DNA of 64,000 bases from Parasphingorhabdus halotolerans (lineage in GTDB: Bacteria > Pseudomonadota > Alphaproteobacteria > Sphingomonadales > Sphingomonadaceae): positions 2,232,001 through 2,296,000 of the forward strand of contig NZ_CP051217.1 in NCBI RefSeq assembly GCF_012516475.1. Reading direction: 5' to 3'. Shown here piece after piece: positions 34,315 to 44,617 of the stretch. The position numbers and the translations under genes are program-made. Every line of letters starts with the position of its first letter. Within the stretch, counting starts at the first letter, position 1. The notes beneath the pieces are model-generated. The model worked only from the letters and a program-made list of their open reading frames with translations, had not been told where the DNA came from and ran no database searches.

Positions 34315-35643
34315 ATGACGGCGCGATGTGGAGTTTTGGCACCGATGTTATCTGAAGAAAAACCGTCTGTTTGCGTTTTGGGCCTGGGTTATATTGGCCT
34401 TCCAACCGCCGCCGTCATCGCACGCTCCGGCTGTCCGGTTGTAGGCGTCGATGTTACTGAGCATGTCGTTGACACAATCAACAGCGGTAAAATCCATATC
34501 GAAGAAGTGGATCTTGATGGTCTCGTCCAGGGCGTTGTGGCCCGCGGCACATTGCGCGCATCCTTGCATGTCGAACCGGCAGATGTATTTGTGATCGCTG
34601 TGCCGACGCCATTTGGCGACAACCATGTCCCTGATACAAGCTATGTGATGGACGCAGCGACCAATGTGGCGGCGGCGCTCAAGGCCGGTGACACAATCAT
34701 ATTGGAATCCACCTCTCCTGTCGGCACGACCGAGAAAATGCGGGATCTGATCGCAAAGCTGCGGCCCGATCTGAAAATACCGGGCATTGTCGACGAGATT
34801 CCTGATATTTCCATCGCTTATTGCCCAGAGCGGGTATTGCCGGGGAAAATTCTCGAAGAGCTCATCCAGAATGACCGCAGCATCGGCGGTATTACGCCCC
34901 GTTGCGCGCGCAAAGCTCTCGGCTTCTATCGTAGGTTTGTGCGCGGTGAATTGGTAACCACAACCGCGCGGGCGGCAGAAATGACCAAGCTCGTTGAAAA
35001 CAGCTACCGCGATGTAAACATCGCCTTTGCCAATGAACTGTCGATTGTTGCCGATCAGATGGATCTGGACGTGTGGGAAGTCATTCGGCTCGCCAATCGG
35101 CATCCCCGGGTGAACATTCTCCAACCCGGGCCTGGTGTTGGCGGCCATTGTATCGCGGTCGATCCGTGGTTCATAATCCACAGCGCGCCCGATCATACGC
35201 CGCTTATCCGAATTGCCCGCGAGGTGAACGACGGCAAAATCGATCACGTGCTGGAAAGAGCATCGCAGATGATCGACGAATTGCCGCATCGGTCTGTTGC
35301 GTGCTTTGGATTGGCATTCAAGGCCAATATCGATGATTTTCGCGAGAGTCCGGCACTGAAAATTGCCGTGAAACTGGCGCGGCGCTATGGTTCGCGCATC
35401 AAGATTGTTGAGCCCTATGCCAGCGAATTGCCTGCGGCGTTCGAGGATACAGGTGCCGAACTCATCGATATCGACCAAGCGTTGGAAACTTGCCCGATCA
35501 TGATCACATTGACCGACCATGATGTGTTCAAGTCCATTCCGCTGGAGGAACGGGCCAACAAGGTCGTTTATGATACGCGCGGTATTTGGCCGGATCAGCC
35601 CGATAATTTGCAAGCCATAGAAGTGGTGCGGCTGGCCAGCTGA
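34315..35643 (+). CDS. wecC: UDP-N-acetyl-D-mannosaminuronate dehydrogenase (WecC-like)
   Basis: The 442-residue nucleotide-sugar dehydrogenase has the Rossmann motif GLGYIG near residue 22 and the catalytic Cys in GPGVGGHCIAVDPWF. The GVGGHCIAVDPWFI form is typical of WecC, which oxidises UDP-ManNAc to UDP-ManNAcA. The preceding wecB supplies that substrate. The ATG at 34315 is used here; an ATG at 34345, followed directly by the conserved domain, is an equally good start. ManNAcA could enter the same polymer or a different glycan. Confidence 0.85.
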   Translation: MTARCGVLAPMLSEEKPSVCVLGLGYIGLPTAAVIARSGCPVVGVDVTEHVVDTINSGKIHIEEVDLDGLVQGVVARGTLRASLHVEPADVFVIAVPTPFGDNHVPDTSYVMDAATNVAAALKAGDTIILESTSPVGTTEKMRDLIAKLRPDLKIPGIVDEIPDISIAYCPERVLPGKILEELIQNDRSIGGITPRCARKALGFYRRFVRGELVTTTARAAEMTKLVENSYRDVNIAFANELSIVADQMDLDVWEVIRLANRHPRVNILQPGPGVGGHCIAVDPWFIIHSAPDHTPLIRIAREVNDGKIDHVLERASQMIDELPHRSVACFGLAFKANIDDFRESPALKIAVKLARRYGSRIKIVEPYASELPAAFEDTGAELIDIDQALETCPIMITLTDHDVFKSIPLEERANKVVYDTRGIWPDQPDNLQAIEVVRLAS

Positions 35644-35768
35644 TCTGGTTCGCGGGTGCCATTTTTTGATAGTTAATCATTTTCCTCAAAAATATTTCTG
35701 AGCTGACTTCCGCGCGCTCTTGCCATCCTCGCCACCCGGTGTCAGGTGACCGGCAGGAGAAATAGCTC

Positions 35769-36539
35769 ATGAATGTTAAAGACAAAATCATTGTAATTAC
35801 TGGCGGCGGCAGCGGGATTGGTGCGGCCATGGCGCGGCGTTTTGCCGAAGCGGGCGCGAAACATATTATCTGCGCCGACCGCAATCTGGAAGGCGCGCAA
35901 GCGGTTGCCGAGGAAGTGGGCGGCACGGCCTTTCACACAGATGTATCGCTTGGTGCAGATATCGTGCATTTGATTGAAACGGTCGAGGCCGATATTGGTC
36001 CGATTGATCTGTTTGTTTCCAACGCGGGCATCGGTCTTGATGGCGGTGTCGAGGTGCCGGATGAGGGCTGGCAGATGATCTGGGATATTAATGTCCAAGC
36101 GCATATCCGTGCAGCCCGGGTGCTGGTGCCCAAAATGCTGGCGCGGGGCGGTGGCTATATTATGAGTACGGCTTCGGCGGCGGGGCTGCTCGCACAAATT
36201 GGTTCCGCGCCCTATTCGGTGACCAAACATGCCGCGGTGAGTTTCGCCGAATGGCTTGCAATTACCCACGGCGCAGAGGGGCTCAAGGTGTCGGTGCTCT
36301 GCCCGCAAGGTGTCGCCACGCCGATGACCGCGCATATGGATACCGCCAGCGTCGATAAAGATGGCATGCTGTCCGCCGAAGCGGTGGCGCAAGACGTGCT
36401 CGAAGCGATCGAGGAAGAGCGCTTCCTGATCTTGCCGCATCCGCAGGTCGCCGACTATATGAAGCATAAAGCCGGTGATCCCGAACGCTGGATTGGCGGG
36501 ATGCAACGTTGGCAGGCGAAACTGACGGGCAAAGCTTGA
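35769..36539 (+). CDS. SDR-family oxidoreductase
   Basis: The 256-residue classical short-chain dehydrogenase has the cofactor motif TGGGSGIG near residues 12-19, the NAG segment (SNAGIGLDGG), and the active-site run ending in YSVTKHAAV (YxxxK). It has a good ribosome site (GGCAGGAGAAATAGCTC before the ATG). The substrate is not evident. The neighbouring NmrA-like gene is 110 bases downstream, so the two may not be one operon. It marks the change from surface-sugar genes to general metabolism. Confidence 0.85.
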   Translation: MNVKDKIIVITGGGSGIGAAMARRFAEAGAKHIICADRNLEGAQAVAEEVGGTAFHTDVSLGADIVHLIETVEADIGPIDLFVSNAGIGLDGGVEVPDEGWQMIWDINVQAHIRAARVLVPKMLARGGGYIMSTASAAGLLAQIGSAPYSVTKHAAVSFAEWLAITHGAEGLKVSVLCPQGVATPMTAHMDTASVDKDGMLSAEAVAQDVLEAIEEERFLILPHPQVADYMKHKAGDPERWIGGMQRWQAKLTGKA

Positions 36540-36649
36540 TCACCGTATCGGGAAGTCATCCTAACAAAAATGACCTGATAAAATGGAGCATTGGGCGAAA
36601 GCGTCTGCGCCACTAGCTTCCTCCCCAAAGATAAAGAGGAGAGCGAATC

Positions 36650-37582
36650 ATGTCGTTGGTATCGGTGGTCGGCGCAACAGGGCGTCAGGGTCTGGCACAA
36701 ATACGGCAACTCGCCGCTTCAGGTCATAAGGTCCGAGCGCTTTCGCGAAGTGAAAACCCGGATCTGGGTGGTAGCAACGCCGCTGACGAGGCGCGGATTT
36801 TTGATCTCTATGACGAATCCACCTGGGTTCCCGCTTTTGAAGGCTCTGATGCGGTATTTTACACCCATCCGTTGCAGGCCCGCGAAGACCGCGCCACGCT
36901 GACGGGACGGGTTGCGGCGGCAGTCAAGCAAGCCGGAAGCGACCGTTTCATCTGGAATACGTCCAGCTGGATTCCCGACAAGCCCGGCGATCCGTTCACC
37001 TACGGCAATAATACGGTCGCAATTAACGAGATTTTCCGTTCCGGCGTTCCGGCAACCATCTTTGGTTCGGTGCTGTTTATGGACAATCTGCTCACCAACT
37101 GGGCGCGTCCATTCATCGTTCATGAAAAGCGCTATGTTTATCCGCACAAGGCCCATCTGCTAGCCAACTGGATCAGCCTCGACGACGTAGGCAAATGCAT
37201 GGTCGCTGCCCTCGATCGGCCCGATTTTGAAGGCTCCTGGCTCAACATTGGTGGCCCGCAAAGACTGCATCCACCGGAAGTCGCAGCAACACTCTCGAAA
37301 GTGTTTGGTCATGAAATCAAATATGATCCCTGCACACCGGAAGAATTTGGCGACCTTTTGGTCGGCGCTTTCGGTGACGAGATGCCGGAAGAGAATCGCG
37401 CGGCAACCTCAGCGGGTATCGCGGCTTTCTACACCTATAATAATGAGTCCCCAACGCAGCCCTTTGTTGTGAATACCGATTATATGCAGGAACGCCTGCC
37501 AGAAGTTGAGTTTGAAACACTCGAGCAATGGGCGATGCGGCAGGATTGGTCTGACGAAGCGCACCGTCCTCCGGCGGGATAA
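36650..37582 (+). CDS. NmrA/atypical-SDR NAD(P)-binding protein
   Basis: The 310-residue protein begins with VSVVGATGRQGLAQIRQLAASG, the nucleotide-binding motif of NmrA-like and related atypical SDR proteins. The usual catalytic YxxxK is not evident, so it may be a redox sensor or a quinone/isoflavone-reductase-like enzyme. AGAGGAGAGC precedes the ATG. No functional link with the neighbouring sigma factor is visible. Its substrate is unknown. Confidence 0.75.
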   Translation: MSLVSVVGATGRQGLAQIRQLAASGHKVRALSRSENPDLGGSNAADEARIFDLYDESTWVPAFEGSDAVFYTHPLQAREDRATLTGRVAAAVKQAGSDRFIWNTSSWIPDKPGDPFTYGNNTVAINEIFRSGVPATIFGSVLFMDNLLTNWARPFIVHEKRYVYPHKAHLLANWISLDDVGKCMVAALDRPDFEGSWLNIGGPQRLHPPEVAATLSKVFGHEIKYDPCTPEEFGDLLVGAFGDEMPEENRAATSAGIAAFYTYNNESPTQPFVVNTDYMQERLPEVEFETLEQWAMRQDWSDEAHRPPAG

Positions 37583-37597
37583 TTTTTTTGCCATTTT

Positions 37598-37623
37598 GAA
37601 CCTTTTGCCCCCTTGCTCCGACT
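37598..37623 (+). promoter_or_regulatory. Putative ECF-type promoter of the sigma factor gene
   Basis: GAACC (37598-37602) and CGACT (37619-37623) are 16 bases apart. They resemble the GAAC/CGTC-like boxes of ECF sigma-dependent promoters and lie about 22 bases before the sigma gene. ECF factors commonly drive their own gene. Confidence 0.4.
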
Positions 37624-37644
37624 ACAGGAGTAAAAGGGCACGAG

Positions 37645-38202
37645 GTGTTCATGCGTTACAGTGATACCGACAGGATATTTGACGAGCTATTGCTGACGCG
37701 GGTGCAGGCCGGTGATCGACGCGCAGGAGAGCGGCTGGCCGCGCGCTGGTATCCCCGGTTGATGCGTACCGCGTACCGATTGCTCCGCGACGAAGAGCAA
37801 GCGTGTTCCGCCGTGCAGGAGGCATGGAGCAGTATTTGCAGAGGCTGGACCGGCTTGCGGGATACGTCGCGATTTCCGGCTTGGGCTTACACGATCTTGC
37901 ACCGCAAATGTGCCGACCGGATTCGCAAAAATCAACGCAGCCGGGAACATTTTAAGGCGGCTACTGAGCACGATGAGCCTTCCATTGGGCCGAGCGGCGA
38001 AGACAAGGTGACGATTGATCAGGCTTTTGCCCGGCTCAGCGATGAACATCGCTCAGCGGCCACGCTCTATTTCAGTGAAGGTCTGACACTGGCCGAAATT
38101 GCCGAAGTAACAGATACGCCGGTTGGCACGGCTAAGTCCCGACTGTTCCATGCGCGCAGGCAATTGAAAGAGATTTTAAATGATGACGATCAAGGAGAAT
38201 GA
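37645..38202 (+). CDS. ECF-type RNA polymerase sigma factor
   Basis: The protein has about 185 residues with region 2 at about residues 20-95 (LARWYPRLMRTAYRLLRDEEQA-like) and region 4 at about 120-175 (LSDEHRSAATLYFSEGLTLAEIAE, then VGTAKSRLFHARRQLKE). It directs RNA polymerase to alternative promoters. The start may be the GTG at 37645 or, more likely, the ATG at 37651. The next gene starts just after its stop. No classical anti-sigma gene with a zinc-binding HxxxCxxC motif is present; the small membrane protein downstream may take that place. Confidence 0.85.
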   Translation: MFMRYSDTDRIFDELLLTRVQAGDRRAGERLAARWYPRLMRTAYRLLRDEEQACSAVQEAWSSICRGWTGLRDTSRFPAWAYTILHRKCADRIRKNQRSREHFKAATEHDEPSIGPSGEDKVTIDQAFARLSDEHRSAATLYFSEGLTLAEIAEVTDTPVGTAKSRLFHARRQLKEILNDDDQGE

Positions 38203-38203
38203 C

Positions 38204-38578
38204 ATGAGCAATTTTGATAATGACTTGAGTGCAGCCCTGAGCGCCGATGACAAGGCGTTTCTCGACGATCTGGAGGGTGGCCGGGGGCTTTTTGATCAGC
38301 TGGGAGCAACGATGCGCGGCCCGATGCGGTTCTGGTCTTATCTGATCACGGTTGTCACGTTTCTGTGGTTTCTGGGTGCATTATATTGCGGCTGGCAAGC
38401 GATCCAGGCGGAACAAGTTCGCGAGACTATTTTATGGTCAGCCGGTTTACTGCTCTCGTTTCAGGCGGTTGGGCTGCTCAAAATGTGGATGTTTGACCGG
38501 ATGAACCTGCTGTCACTTCTCGCGGAGATGAAAAAGATCGAACTACGGGTCGCGCAGCTTGGCGAGCCTCGATCCTGA
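38204..38578 (+). CDS. Small membrane protein paired with the ECF sigma factor (DUF6768-like)
   Basis: The 124-residue protein has an acidic cytoplasmic N terminus, then two membrane helices (about residues 44-66 and 78-98), and a helical tail with an MKKIELRVAQL segment. It resembles, from memory, the DUF6768 family, which occurs beside sigma factors. The ATG at 38204 has AAGGAG 8 bases upstream and is preferred over the ATG at 38180 inside the sigma gene. By position it could hold the sigma factor at the membrane, but no known anti-sigma motif is visible. Confidence 0.7.
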   Translation: MSNFDNDLSAALSADDKAFLDDLEGGRGLFDQLGATMRGPMRFWSYLITVVTFLWFLGALYCGWQAIQAEQVRETILWSAGLLLSFQAVGLLKMWMFDRMNLLSLLAEMKKIELRVAQLGEPRS

Positions 38579-39565
38579 TCAGGCAATCATCCGCTCGATA
38601 AACCAGTACGTCGCGATAATGCCGATGCCATAGGCTGACGCCGTCTTTACCGGCTGCGTCAGGCTGTCCTGATATTTCCGGATCAACCAAAGAACGAGCA
38701 ACCCTGCCGCAACGATCAACAGCTGACCGATTTCGACGCCGAGATTAAACGTCAGCAGCGCCATTGGGACATCGCCTTGGGGCAGTCCAATTTCGGCCAA
38801 GGCTCCGGCAAAGCCGAAACCGTGCAGCAGGCCGAATAGGAAAGCGACGACCCACGGAAAGCGCTCCGATAGCCTAAACTCTCCCGGTTTCGCCTTGACG
38901 ATTTCAACTGCGAGGAAGACAATCGATAGCGCAATGACCGCTTCAACTGGCTGTTGGGGTAAGGATAAATAGCCCAACGTGGTGCCGATTAATGTGATGC
39001 TGTGCGCAACGGTAAACGCGGTCACCGTCTTGGCGACCAGCCAGCCGCCTTTGAGCAAAAGCACTAATGCCAGCACAAACAGGAGATGATCGAAACCGAG
39101 CACGATATGTTCAACCCCGATAACTGTATATGTCCATGCAACATTGGCAATTTCGTCTTTACCGGCAATGGTCGCGATGGGCTGGTCGGGTGTCAGCCGC
39201 AATGTCTGCGTCTCTCCACCTAGCGGTGCTACGCGAACCAGCGCATCGGTTGAAGATAACTCCAGCGCTTTCAGGCCAATATTCTGCCCTTCCAGATTGC
39301 CATTGCAGCTTAGCGTGAGCGTCGTCAGAATATTGGTATTGGCAAAACGTTTTTGCGGCGCACCGCGGACCTCGCAATTTTCCGGCACAATGGCTTCGCC
39401 CGTCGCACCCAGTCGCGACTGGGCAGAGGCTTTCCATAACAATGTCCATTGCTTTGCACTTTGCTGGGTCAGCTCGACATAAGCAGGCCGCAATTCGTCG
39501 GCGCGGGCTGGCGTGTTGGTTACAAACAATACAACAATTCCGCTCAAAATAAAGGCTAGTCTCAT
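38579..39565 (-). CDS. HupE/UreJ-2 family membrane protein
   Basis: The 328-residue protein has a signal peptide, a periplasmic beta-rich domain (about residues 24-140), and six to seven membrane helices. It carries family-typical His segments: GVEHIVLGFDHLLFVLAL, FTVAHSITLIG, and FGLLHGFGFAGAL. HupE and UreJ are known or suspected nickel/metal transporters, but this longer subfamily is uncharacterised. No urease or hydrogenase genes are here. Its ATG overlaps the stop of the parvulin gene (ATGA), so both are coupled. Confidence 0.8.
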   Translation of the reverse strand: MRLAFILSGIVVLFVTNTPARADELRPAYVELTQQSAKQWTLLWKASAQSRLGATGEAIVPENCEVRGAPQKRFANTNILTTLTLSCNGNLEGQNIGLKALELSSTDALVRVAPLGGETQTLRLTPDQPIATIAGKDEIANVAWTYTVIGVEHIVLGFDHLLFVLALVLLLKGGWLVAKTVTAFTVAHSITLIGTTLGYLSLPQQPVEAVIALSIVFLAVEIVKAKPGEFRLSERFPWVVAFLFGLLHGFGFAGALAEIGLPQGDVPMALLTFNLGVEIGQLLIVAAGLLVLWLIRKYQDSLTQPVKTASAYGIGIIATYWFIERMIA

Positions 39566-40398
39566 TTCCGGCCCGCCACTTCTATATCATATTGCGCTTT
39601 GTAGCGGTCCAGCGCTTTTGTTTCGCTAGCCGCGGTTTGGGCGGCCCGCCAGTCGTTTGTGACCTGTTGACGGACTTCATCCAAAGCGGCGGCTTTGCCC
39701 GGAGTCTTGCTTGTTATTTTTACCAGATGCAGACCGAATCCTGATGGTACCGGGCCCCGCCATAGGCCAGGTTTGAGTGCTTCCAATCCATCCGCAAACT
39801 GTTCACCGAACTGACGGCTGATGTCCGACATGCTTGCTTTGGACAATGTGGCGGGGAGCGAGATTGGCCGTGCAACATCCGCCGGTTTTACCGTGCCCTT
39901 GTTCAATTGCTCGACAATTTGATTTACGCGATCTGCATTTCCTGAGTCACCCTGTCCGAGATAGATTTGTTCCAGATTATATAGTGACGACAGTACATAT
40001 TGTTCGGGATTTATATCCATCCATTTTTGCAAATCTGCATCGGATGGCTCTTCATTTGCAGCATCTTCATTGTTCAAAAACCGCATCTTTGTGAACAGCC
40101 GCCGCCGGATTACGGGGTCACCTTGGTCCAGTCCCAATCGCAATGCCTCGCGATAATAGATTTCTTCGGTAATTTCCTGATTAATCAACCCCTCAAGTTC
40201 TTCGTTCGTTGGCGGTCGCCGGAAGTTTTGTTCCCAGCCGGTTTTTAACCGCTGGATATCCGCGTCGGCAATTGTGATCGCATAATCGGCAGGATCGCGA
40301 TTGGTTCCGGTGGCCCAGAAGAAACCGAACACAAGCAATGCGCCGCCGAGGAAATGGATCAGGGGTTCTTTGAGTAGTTTACGCATTTTGCCGACCAT
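39562..40398 (-). CDS. Membrane-anchored parvulin-type peptidyl-prolyl isomerase
   Basis: The 278-residue protein has one N-terminal membrane anchor (PLIHFLGGALLVFGFFWATG) and a periplasmic SurA/PpiD-like body. A helical chaperone part lies at about 60-130 and a PpiC-like rotamase part at about 135-250 (EALKPGLWRGPVPSGFGLHLVKI). It would assist folding of exported proteins. It is coupled to the HupE/UreJ-type gene by a 4-base overlap and follows the DUF3604 gene after 100 bases containing a stem-loop repeat. Confidence 0.8.
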   Translation of the reverse strand: MVGKMRKLLKEPLIHFLGGALLVFGFFWATGTNRDPADYAITIADADIQRLKTGWEQNFRRPPTNEELEGLINQEITEEIYYREALRLGLDQGDPVIRRRLFTKMRFLNNEDAANEEPSDADLQKWMDINPEQYVLSSLYNLEQIYLGQGDSGNADRVNQIVEQLNKGTVKPADVARPISLPATLSKASMSDISRQFGEQFADGLEALKPGLWRGPVPSGFGLHLVKITSKTPGKAAALDEVRQQVTNDWRAAQTAASETKALDRYKAQYDIEVAGRK

Positions 40399-40411
40399 GA
40401 ATTCCAGTTAC

Positions 40412-40473
40412 CGTTCGGGCTGAGCTTGTCGAAGCCATTTCGTCATTATCCTTCGACAGGCTCAGGATGAACG
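40412..40473. repeat. Palindromic intergenic repeat (CGTTCGGGCTGAGC type)
   Basis: The left arm (40412-40434) and right arm (40451-40473) pair at 19 of 23 positions around a 16-base loop. The core CTGAGC-TGTCGAAG with its complement is a REP-like sequence common in sphingomonad intergenic regions. A second copy lies at 51440-51529. In RNA it would form a long hairpin between the DUF3604 and parvulin genes and could modulate read-through. Confidence 0.75.
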
Positions 40474-40498
40474 GACTACAACTTGATGCCAAGTATAA

Positions 40499-42397
40499 CT
40501 AAGCTTTCGGGCTATACCAGATCGGCGACGAATAGGCGCGTTCCTGCTGGATTTTGATCACTTCGTCCGGCAACGTCAAACCGAATTTCAGTGCATCATA
40601 AACCGGCCATGTCGGGGTTGGAATCTCGAGTACGCGGACGTAATAGAATGCATTTTGCCCCGCATCGAAATCCGGGTCCTGCCAGAATGAAACCAGTTCG
40701 GGTGCGCCGATGCCGTTATCCCATTTTCCGGTGGACAGATCGACGGTGTTGCCGGCTGGAGCGAGCTTGCCGTCTGCGCCAAGGGTGCGGGTGTCTTCCA
40801 TGCTCCAGCTGACGTTATAGATTTTTTCCTGAGACTTCCCTCCGGCATCAACCCAGCCCTTGACCACCTGAATTCGGTCAAGGCTCGCACTTTCGGGGTC
40901 CATCATTGCGCTGATCAGGAAGGTTGGTGTTTTGCCCTCCCCGCCAGTCAGGTCACCACCCATTGGCACGCCCTTGGCATAGCCTGTTTTCACCAGATCG
41001 CCCGTATCGCTTTCGGAAAAATCAAACCCGCCAAAGAACCGCACGGTCATTCGTGGGCCGGTTGTGGCATAGACCTCACGGCGCATGAAAGCGTCGAAAA
41101 TGGCTTCGCGTGAATTGCTCGTCGCCCATGCTGCAGCATAGCCGCTGGAGAGATAATGCCAGCCAAACCGGCCTTCGCGCGTACCCAGATTCTGCGGTTG
41201 CATGGCACGGTCTTTGTTGTTCAGTTCGTTTTGGCTATGCTTGCCGAAGAAGTTGTTCTCGTCTGCCGTCGCAAGTGACGTGTGGCTGTCGGTCGAGCCG
41301 ATCATGCCGAACTTGAACGGGTTGGCACCGATAGTGTGCATCAATTCAAGCCCGCGCTTCAGGGCTTCGCGCGTATAGCTACCGGCATATTGCTCAGGCT
41401 TGGTTTTCCCGCCCGTACAGCTCAAGTTGCATTGATCCCAACCGGTATCGCCAAACGCCGCAAACTCATCATTGGGAGAAAGAAACGGATGCGCCTCGCT
41501 GTCACCCTTGATCTGGGTTGCTTCGACCACCGGCTCATATTTCGCCCGGGTTTCAGCATAGGCTTTATCAATCGGGCTGCCGTCATATTTCTGCATTTCA
41601 AACATGCGCCCGTTCGACACATTGCTGTTGTGCGGCATCGCCAGAATTTTCCCGCCGGTTTTCTTTTCATAGGCGGCCATATATTCCCACAGCTTTTCCG
41701 GATTTCCGGCAAAACTTTGTGATGAATAGGGTAGAACCTGATTCGCCTTTTTTGCACCATCGCGGAACATCACCACGCGGTGAAGATTGTCGCCGCCGGG
41801 CATCGGGGTATATTCAAAGCCCATGAAGGCGGTGAACTTGCCGGGCTCGTTATATTTGTCGACCGTCTCGCCATGCGCCTCCCAAAGATCCTTCGTTCGC
41901 TTGGCCTGTTGTTTCGGGTCGGTCAGTTCTGGCGGCAATGTGCCTTTGGCGGCGCCATCAATCAGCTCGGCTGTAACGCGCAGCGCACCTTCATCGCTTT
42001 CGTTGAGCATATCATGCCAGCGGAGCAGAAATTCATTGCCCAAGAGCGCAATGCGCGGGGCGTCCTTGATCGCCTTGGTCGCACCCATGGCGTCGCTGTG
42101 ATCGGCAATCACCAGAAAATCGAGTGGTCGGGAGAGTTTGGCCTTTGCGCCCTTGGTTGCGGTAACTTCTTCGCCGCGGGCAAAGCGCAGCGCCTGTTCC
42201 GCATTGAGCCGATTACCGAAACCAAAGGCATCTACGCTGTTATCGGTATGGAGATGGGTGTCACCCCAGAAAACCTGTTCAGGATATTCGGTGTTTTCAA
42301 CTTTTTCGCTCATCCGGTCGGGATCATCGCCAACATATTTGCAGCCGGCAACCGCCAGAGCGGTTGTGCAGGCGGCAAGCAATAATATCTTACGCAT
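40499..42397 (-). CDS. DUF3604-family secreted lipoprotein
   Basis: The 632-residue protein has a lipoprotein signal (LAVAGC, C19). It begins its mature part with [19 protein letters not shown], a PHP-like metal-binding signature that defines DUF3604 proteins. Further His/Asp clusters ([19 protein letters not shown]) suggest a binuclear metal hydrolase. The substrate is unknown; phosphoesterase-type activity is only inferred. It is divergent from acs. The downstream parvulin and HupE/UreJ-type genes recur beside DUF3604 genes in marine bacteria, as far as recalled. Confidence 0.85.
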   Translation of the reverse strand: MRKILLLAACTTALAVAGCKYVGDDPDRMSEKVENTEYPEQVFWGDTHLHTDNSVDAFGFGNRLNAEQALRFARGEEVTATKGAKAKLSRPLDFLVIADHSDAMGATKAIKDAPRIALLGNEFLLRWHDMLNESDEGALRVTAELIDGAAKGTLPPELTDPKQQAKRTKDLWEAHGETVDKYNEPGKFTAFMGFEYTPMPGGDNLHRVVMFRDGAKKANQVLPYSSQSFAGNPEKLWEYMAAYEKKTGGKILAMPHNSNVSNGRMFEMQKYDGSPIDKAYAETRAKYEPVVEATQIKGDSEAHPFLSPNDEFAAFGDTGWDQCNLSCTGGKTKPEQYAGSYTREALKRGLELMHTIGANPFKFGMIGSTDSHTSLATADENNFFGKHSQNELNNKDRAMQPQNLGTREGRFGWHYLSSGYAAAWATSNSREAIFDAFMRREVYATTGPRMTVRFFGGFDFSESDTGDLVKTGYAKGVPMGGDLTGGEGKTPTFLISAMMDPESASLDRIQVVKGWVDAGGKSQEKIYNVSWSMEDTRTLGADGKLAPAGNTVDLSTGKWDNGIGAPELVSFWQDPDFDAGQNAFYYVRVLEIPTPTWPVYDALKFGLTLPDEVIKIQQERAYSSPIWYSPKA

Positions 42398-42532
42398 TTC
42401 GTTGTCTCCCCAAAACCGTTAGCTAGTCAGTTAACACGCAAGTATCAGAGCGGCAAGCGCGACATTTCAGCACTATGCCAGCAAGCCGTTCGTCTGCTAC
42501 GAAAAGCCCAACGATTCTCAGGAGAGCAGTTT

Positions 42533-44470
42533 ATGAGCGACATGATCCAGCCTGACACCAAGGCGACTGCGAACACGAACTGCAGCGCGGAGGAGTATCA
42601 GCGGCTCTATGATGAGAGCATTGCCAACCCCGATGCGTTCTGGGCGAAGCAGGCGGAGCGGATTGATTGGGAAACCGCTCCGAGTACAATATCCAACTGG
42701 TCCTACGACCCTGTCGATATCAAATGGTATGAAGATGGCGTGCTTAACATCTGCCACAACGCCGTGGACCGGCATATCGCGGCGGGCAATGGAGATGTGA
42801 TCGCGCTAATTTTTGAACCCGATGATCCCCAGTCTGAAGGCCGGAAGCTCACATATTCGGATTTGCTCCGTGAGGTCATCAAAATGGCGGGCGCACTCAA
42901 GAAAATGGGTGTCAAAAAGGGTGATCGCGTCACTATTTATATGCCGATGATCGTTGAGGGCGCTGTCGCGATGCTGGCCTGCGCACGGATTGGGGCGATC
43001 CATAGTGTCGTGTTTGGCGGCTTCTCTCCTGACGCGCTGGCGGGACGGATTGAGGATTGCGAGAGCAAATTTATTGTCTGTGCTGATGGCGGACTGCGCG
43101 GCGGAAAGCCGGTACCGCTGAAGGCCAATGTTGATGCAGCGCTGGAAAAACCGGGGGCGGATGTCGATGCGGTGTTGGTGATTAATCACACCGGTACCGA
43201 CATCGAAATGACTGAAGGTCGTGACTACTGGTATCATGAAATCAGCGCAGATGTACCCGCTGAATGTCCCTGCGAGCCAATGCAAGCAGAAGACCCGCTG
43301 TTCATTCTCTATACCTCTGGTTCGACCGGCAAGCCCAAGGGCGTGCTTCATACCACAGGCGGCTATGCCGTTTGGGTCGCGACCACCTTTCACTATGTAT
43401 TCGACTATAAACCGGGCGAGGTGTTCTGGTGCAGCGCTGACATCGGCTGGGTCACTGGTCACAGCTATATTGTCTACGGCCCGCTGATAAACGGCGCGAC
43501 CGAGGTGATGTTTGAGGGCATTCCCAACTATCCCGATTTTGGCCGTTTCTGGGAAGTCGTGGCCAAGCATAAGGTCAATATCTTCTACACAGCGCCTACT
43601 GCTATAAGAGCATTAATGCGCGAAGGCGACGGGCCGGTAAAAGTGCATGACCGCAGCTCGATCCGGCTGCTCGGCACGGTTGGCGAACCGATAAACCCAG
43701 AGGCCTGGCGCTGGTATCACGAGGTCGTGGGCGAGAAGAAGTCGCCGATTATTGACACCTGGTGGCAAACCGAAACCGGCGGCACGATGATAACAACATT
43801 GCCCGGCGCGCATGGCATGAAACCGGGCAGCGCGGGCAAGCCGTTTTTTGGCATCCAACCGCAGCTGGTCGATGGCGATGGCAAGGTTCTGGAAGGCGCA
43901 ACCGACGGCAATCTCTGCATCACCGCCAGTTGGCCGGGCCAGGCGCGCAGCGTCTATGGCGACCACGAACGTTTCATCCAGACCTATTTTTCGACTTATA
44001 AAGGCAAATATTTCACCGGTGATGGCTGTAAGCGCGACGAGGATGATTATTACTGGATCACCGGCCGTGTCGATGATGTGATCAATGTTTCCGGCCACCG
44101 TATGGGAACGGCAGAGGTTGAAAGCGCGCTCGTTTCCCATCCCAAAGTCGCCGAGGCGGCGGTGGTTGGCTATCCACACGATATCAAGGGGCAGGGCATT
44201 TATTGCTATGTCACGTTGAACGCGGGTGTGGAATCTTCAGAAGAACTGGTTGCTGAACTGCGCGGCCATGTCCGCAAGGAAATCGGGCCCATCGCCACGC
44301 CCGATCATCTGCATCTGACACCCGCACTACCCAAAACCCGTTCGGGAAAAATCATGCGGCGGATTTTGCGTAAAATTGCCGAGAATGAGCATGGCGCATT
44401 GGGGGATACTTCGACACTGGCTGATCCGTCTGTTGTCAATGCGCTGGTTGAGGGGCGATTGAACAGATGA
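42533..44470 (+). CDS. acs: Acetyl-coenzyme A synthetase
   Basis: The 645-residue protein matches the usual Acs length of about 650. It has the AMP-binding signature [29 protein letters not shown], and the C-terminal acetylation site [15 protein letters not shown] with the conserved catalytic K606. It activates acetate to acetyl-CoA through acetyl-AMP in the cytoplasm. CAGGAGAGCAG lies just before the ATG. A probable acetate-type symporter pair is encoded 1.2 kb downstream on the opposite strand, which suggests an acetate uptake and use locus. Confidence 0.95.
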   Translation: MSDMIQPDTKATANTNCSAEEYQRLYDESIANPDAFWAKQAERIDWETAPSTISNWSYDPVDIKWYEDGVLNICHNAVDRHIAAGNGDVIALIFEPDDPQSEGRKLTYSDLLREVIKMAGALKKMGVKKGDRVTIYMPMIVEGAVAMLACARIGAIHSVVFGGFSPDALAGRIEDCESKFIVCADGGLRGGKPVPLKANVDAALEKPGADVDAVLVINHTGTDIEMTEGRDYWYHEISADVPAECPCEPMQAEDPLFILYTSGSTGKPKGVLHTTGGYAVWVATTFHYVFDYKPGEVFWCSADIGWVTGHSYIVYGPLINGATEVMFEGIPNYPDFGRFWEVVAKHKVNIFYTAPTAIRALMREGDGPVKVHDRSSIRLLGTVGEPINPEAWRWYHEVVGEKKSPIIDTWWQTETGGTMITTLPGAHGMKPGSAGKPFFGIQPQLVDGDGKVLEGATDGNLCITASWPGQARSVYGDHERFIQTYFSTYKGKYFTGDGCKRDEDDYYWITGRVDDVINVSGHRMGTAEVESALVSHPKVAEAAVVGYPHDIKGQGIYCYVTLNAGVESSEELVAELRGHVRKEIGPIATPDHLHLTPALPKTRSGKIMRRILRKIAENEHGALGDTSTLADPSVVNALVEGRLNR

Positions 44471-44617
44471 GCCAGACTTGGCTGTCAGACGCGACTATGG
44501 CGCTCTTTTCAACGCGCGTACTGCGGCGACCGAGGACAACGTCATCAAATTGCATGGAATGCTCCGTTTAAAATTGTTTGTCGTTGGCAAGTGGAGATAC
44601 GCAAAGTACGGTTTTTA

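Noticed and set aside
34348..35613. 421-codon open frame on the minus strand opposite the wecC-like gene
   Set aside because: It is antisense to a clear dehydrogenase; its translation is rich in Cys, His and Arg without family features, a codon-composition artefact.
35742..36506. 254-codon minus-strand frame opposite the SDR gene
   Set aside because: It mirrors the SDR coding sequence, lacks a ribosome site and looks like an artefact.
42806..43570. 254-codon minus-strand frame inside acs
   Set aside because: It lies opposite a fully conserved acetyl-CoA synthetase; no independent support.
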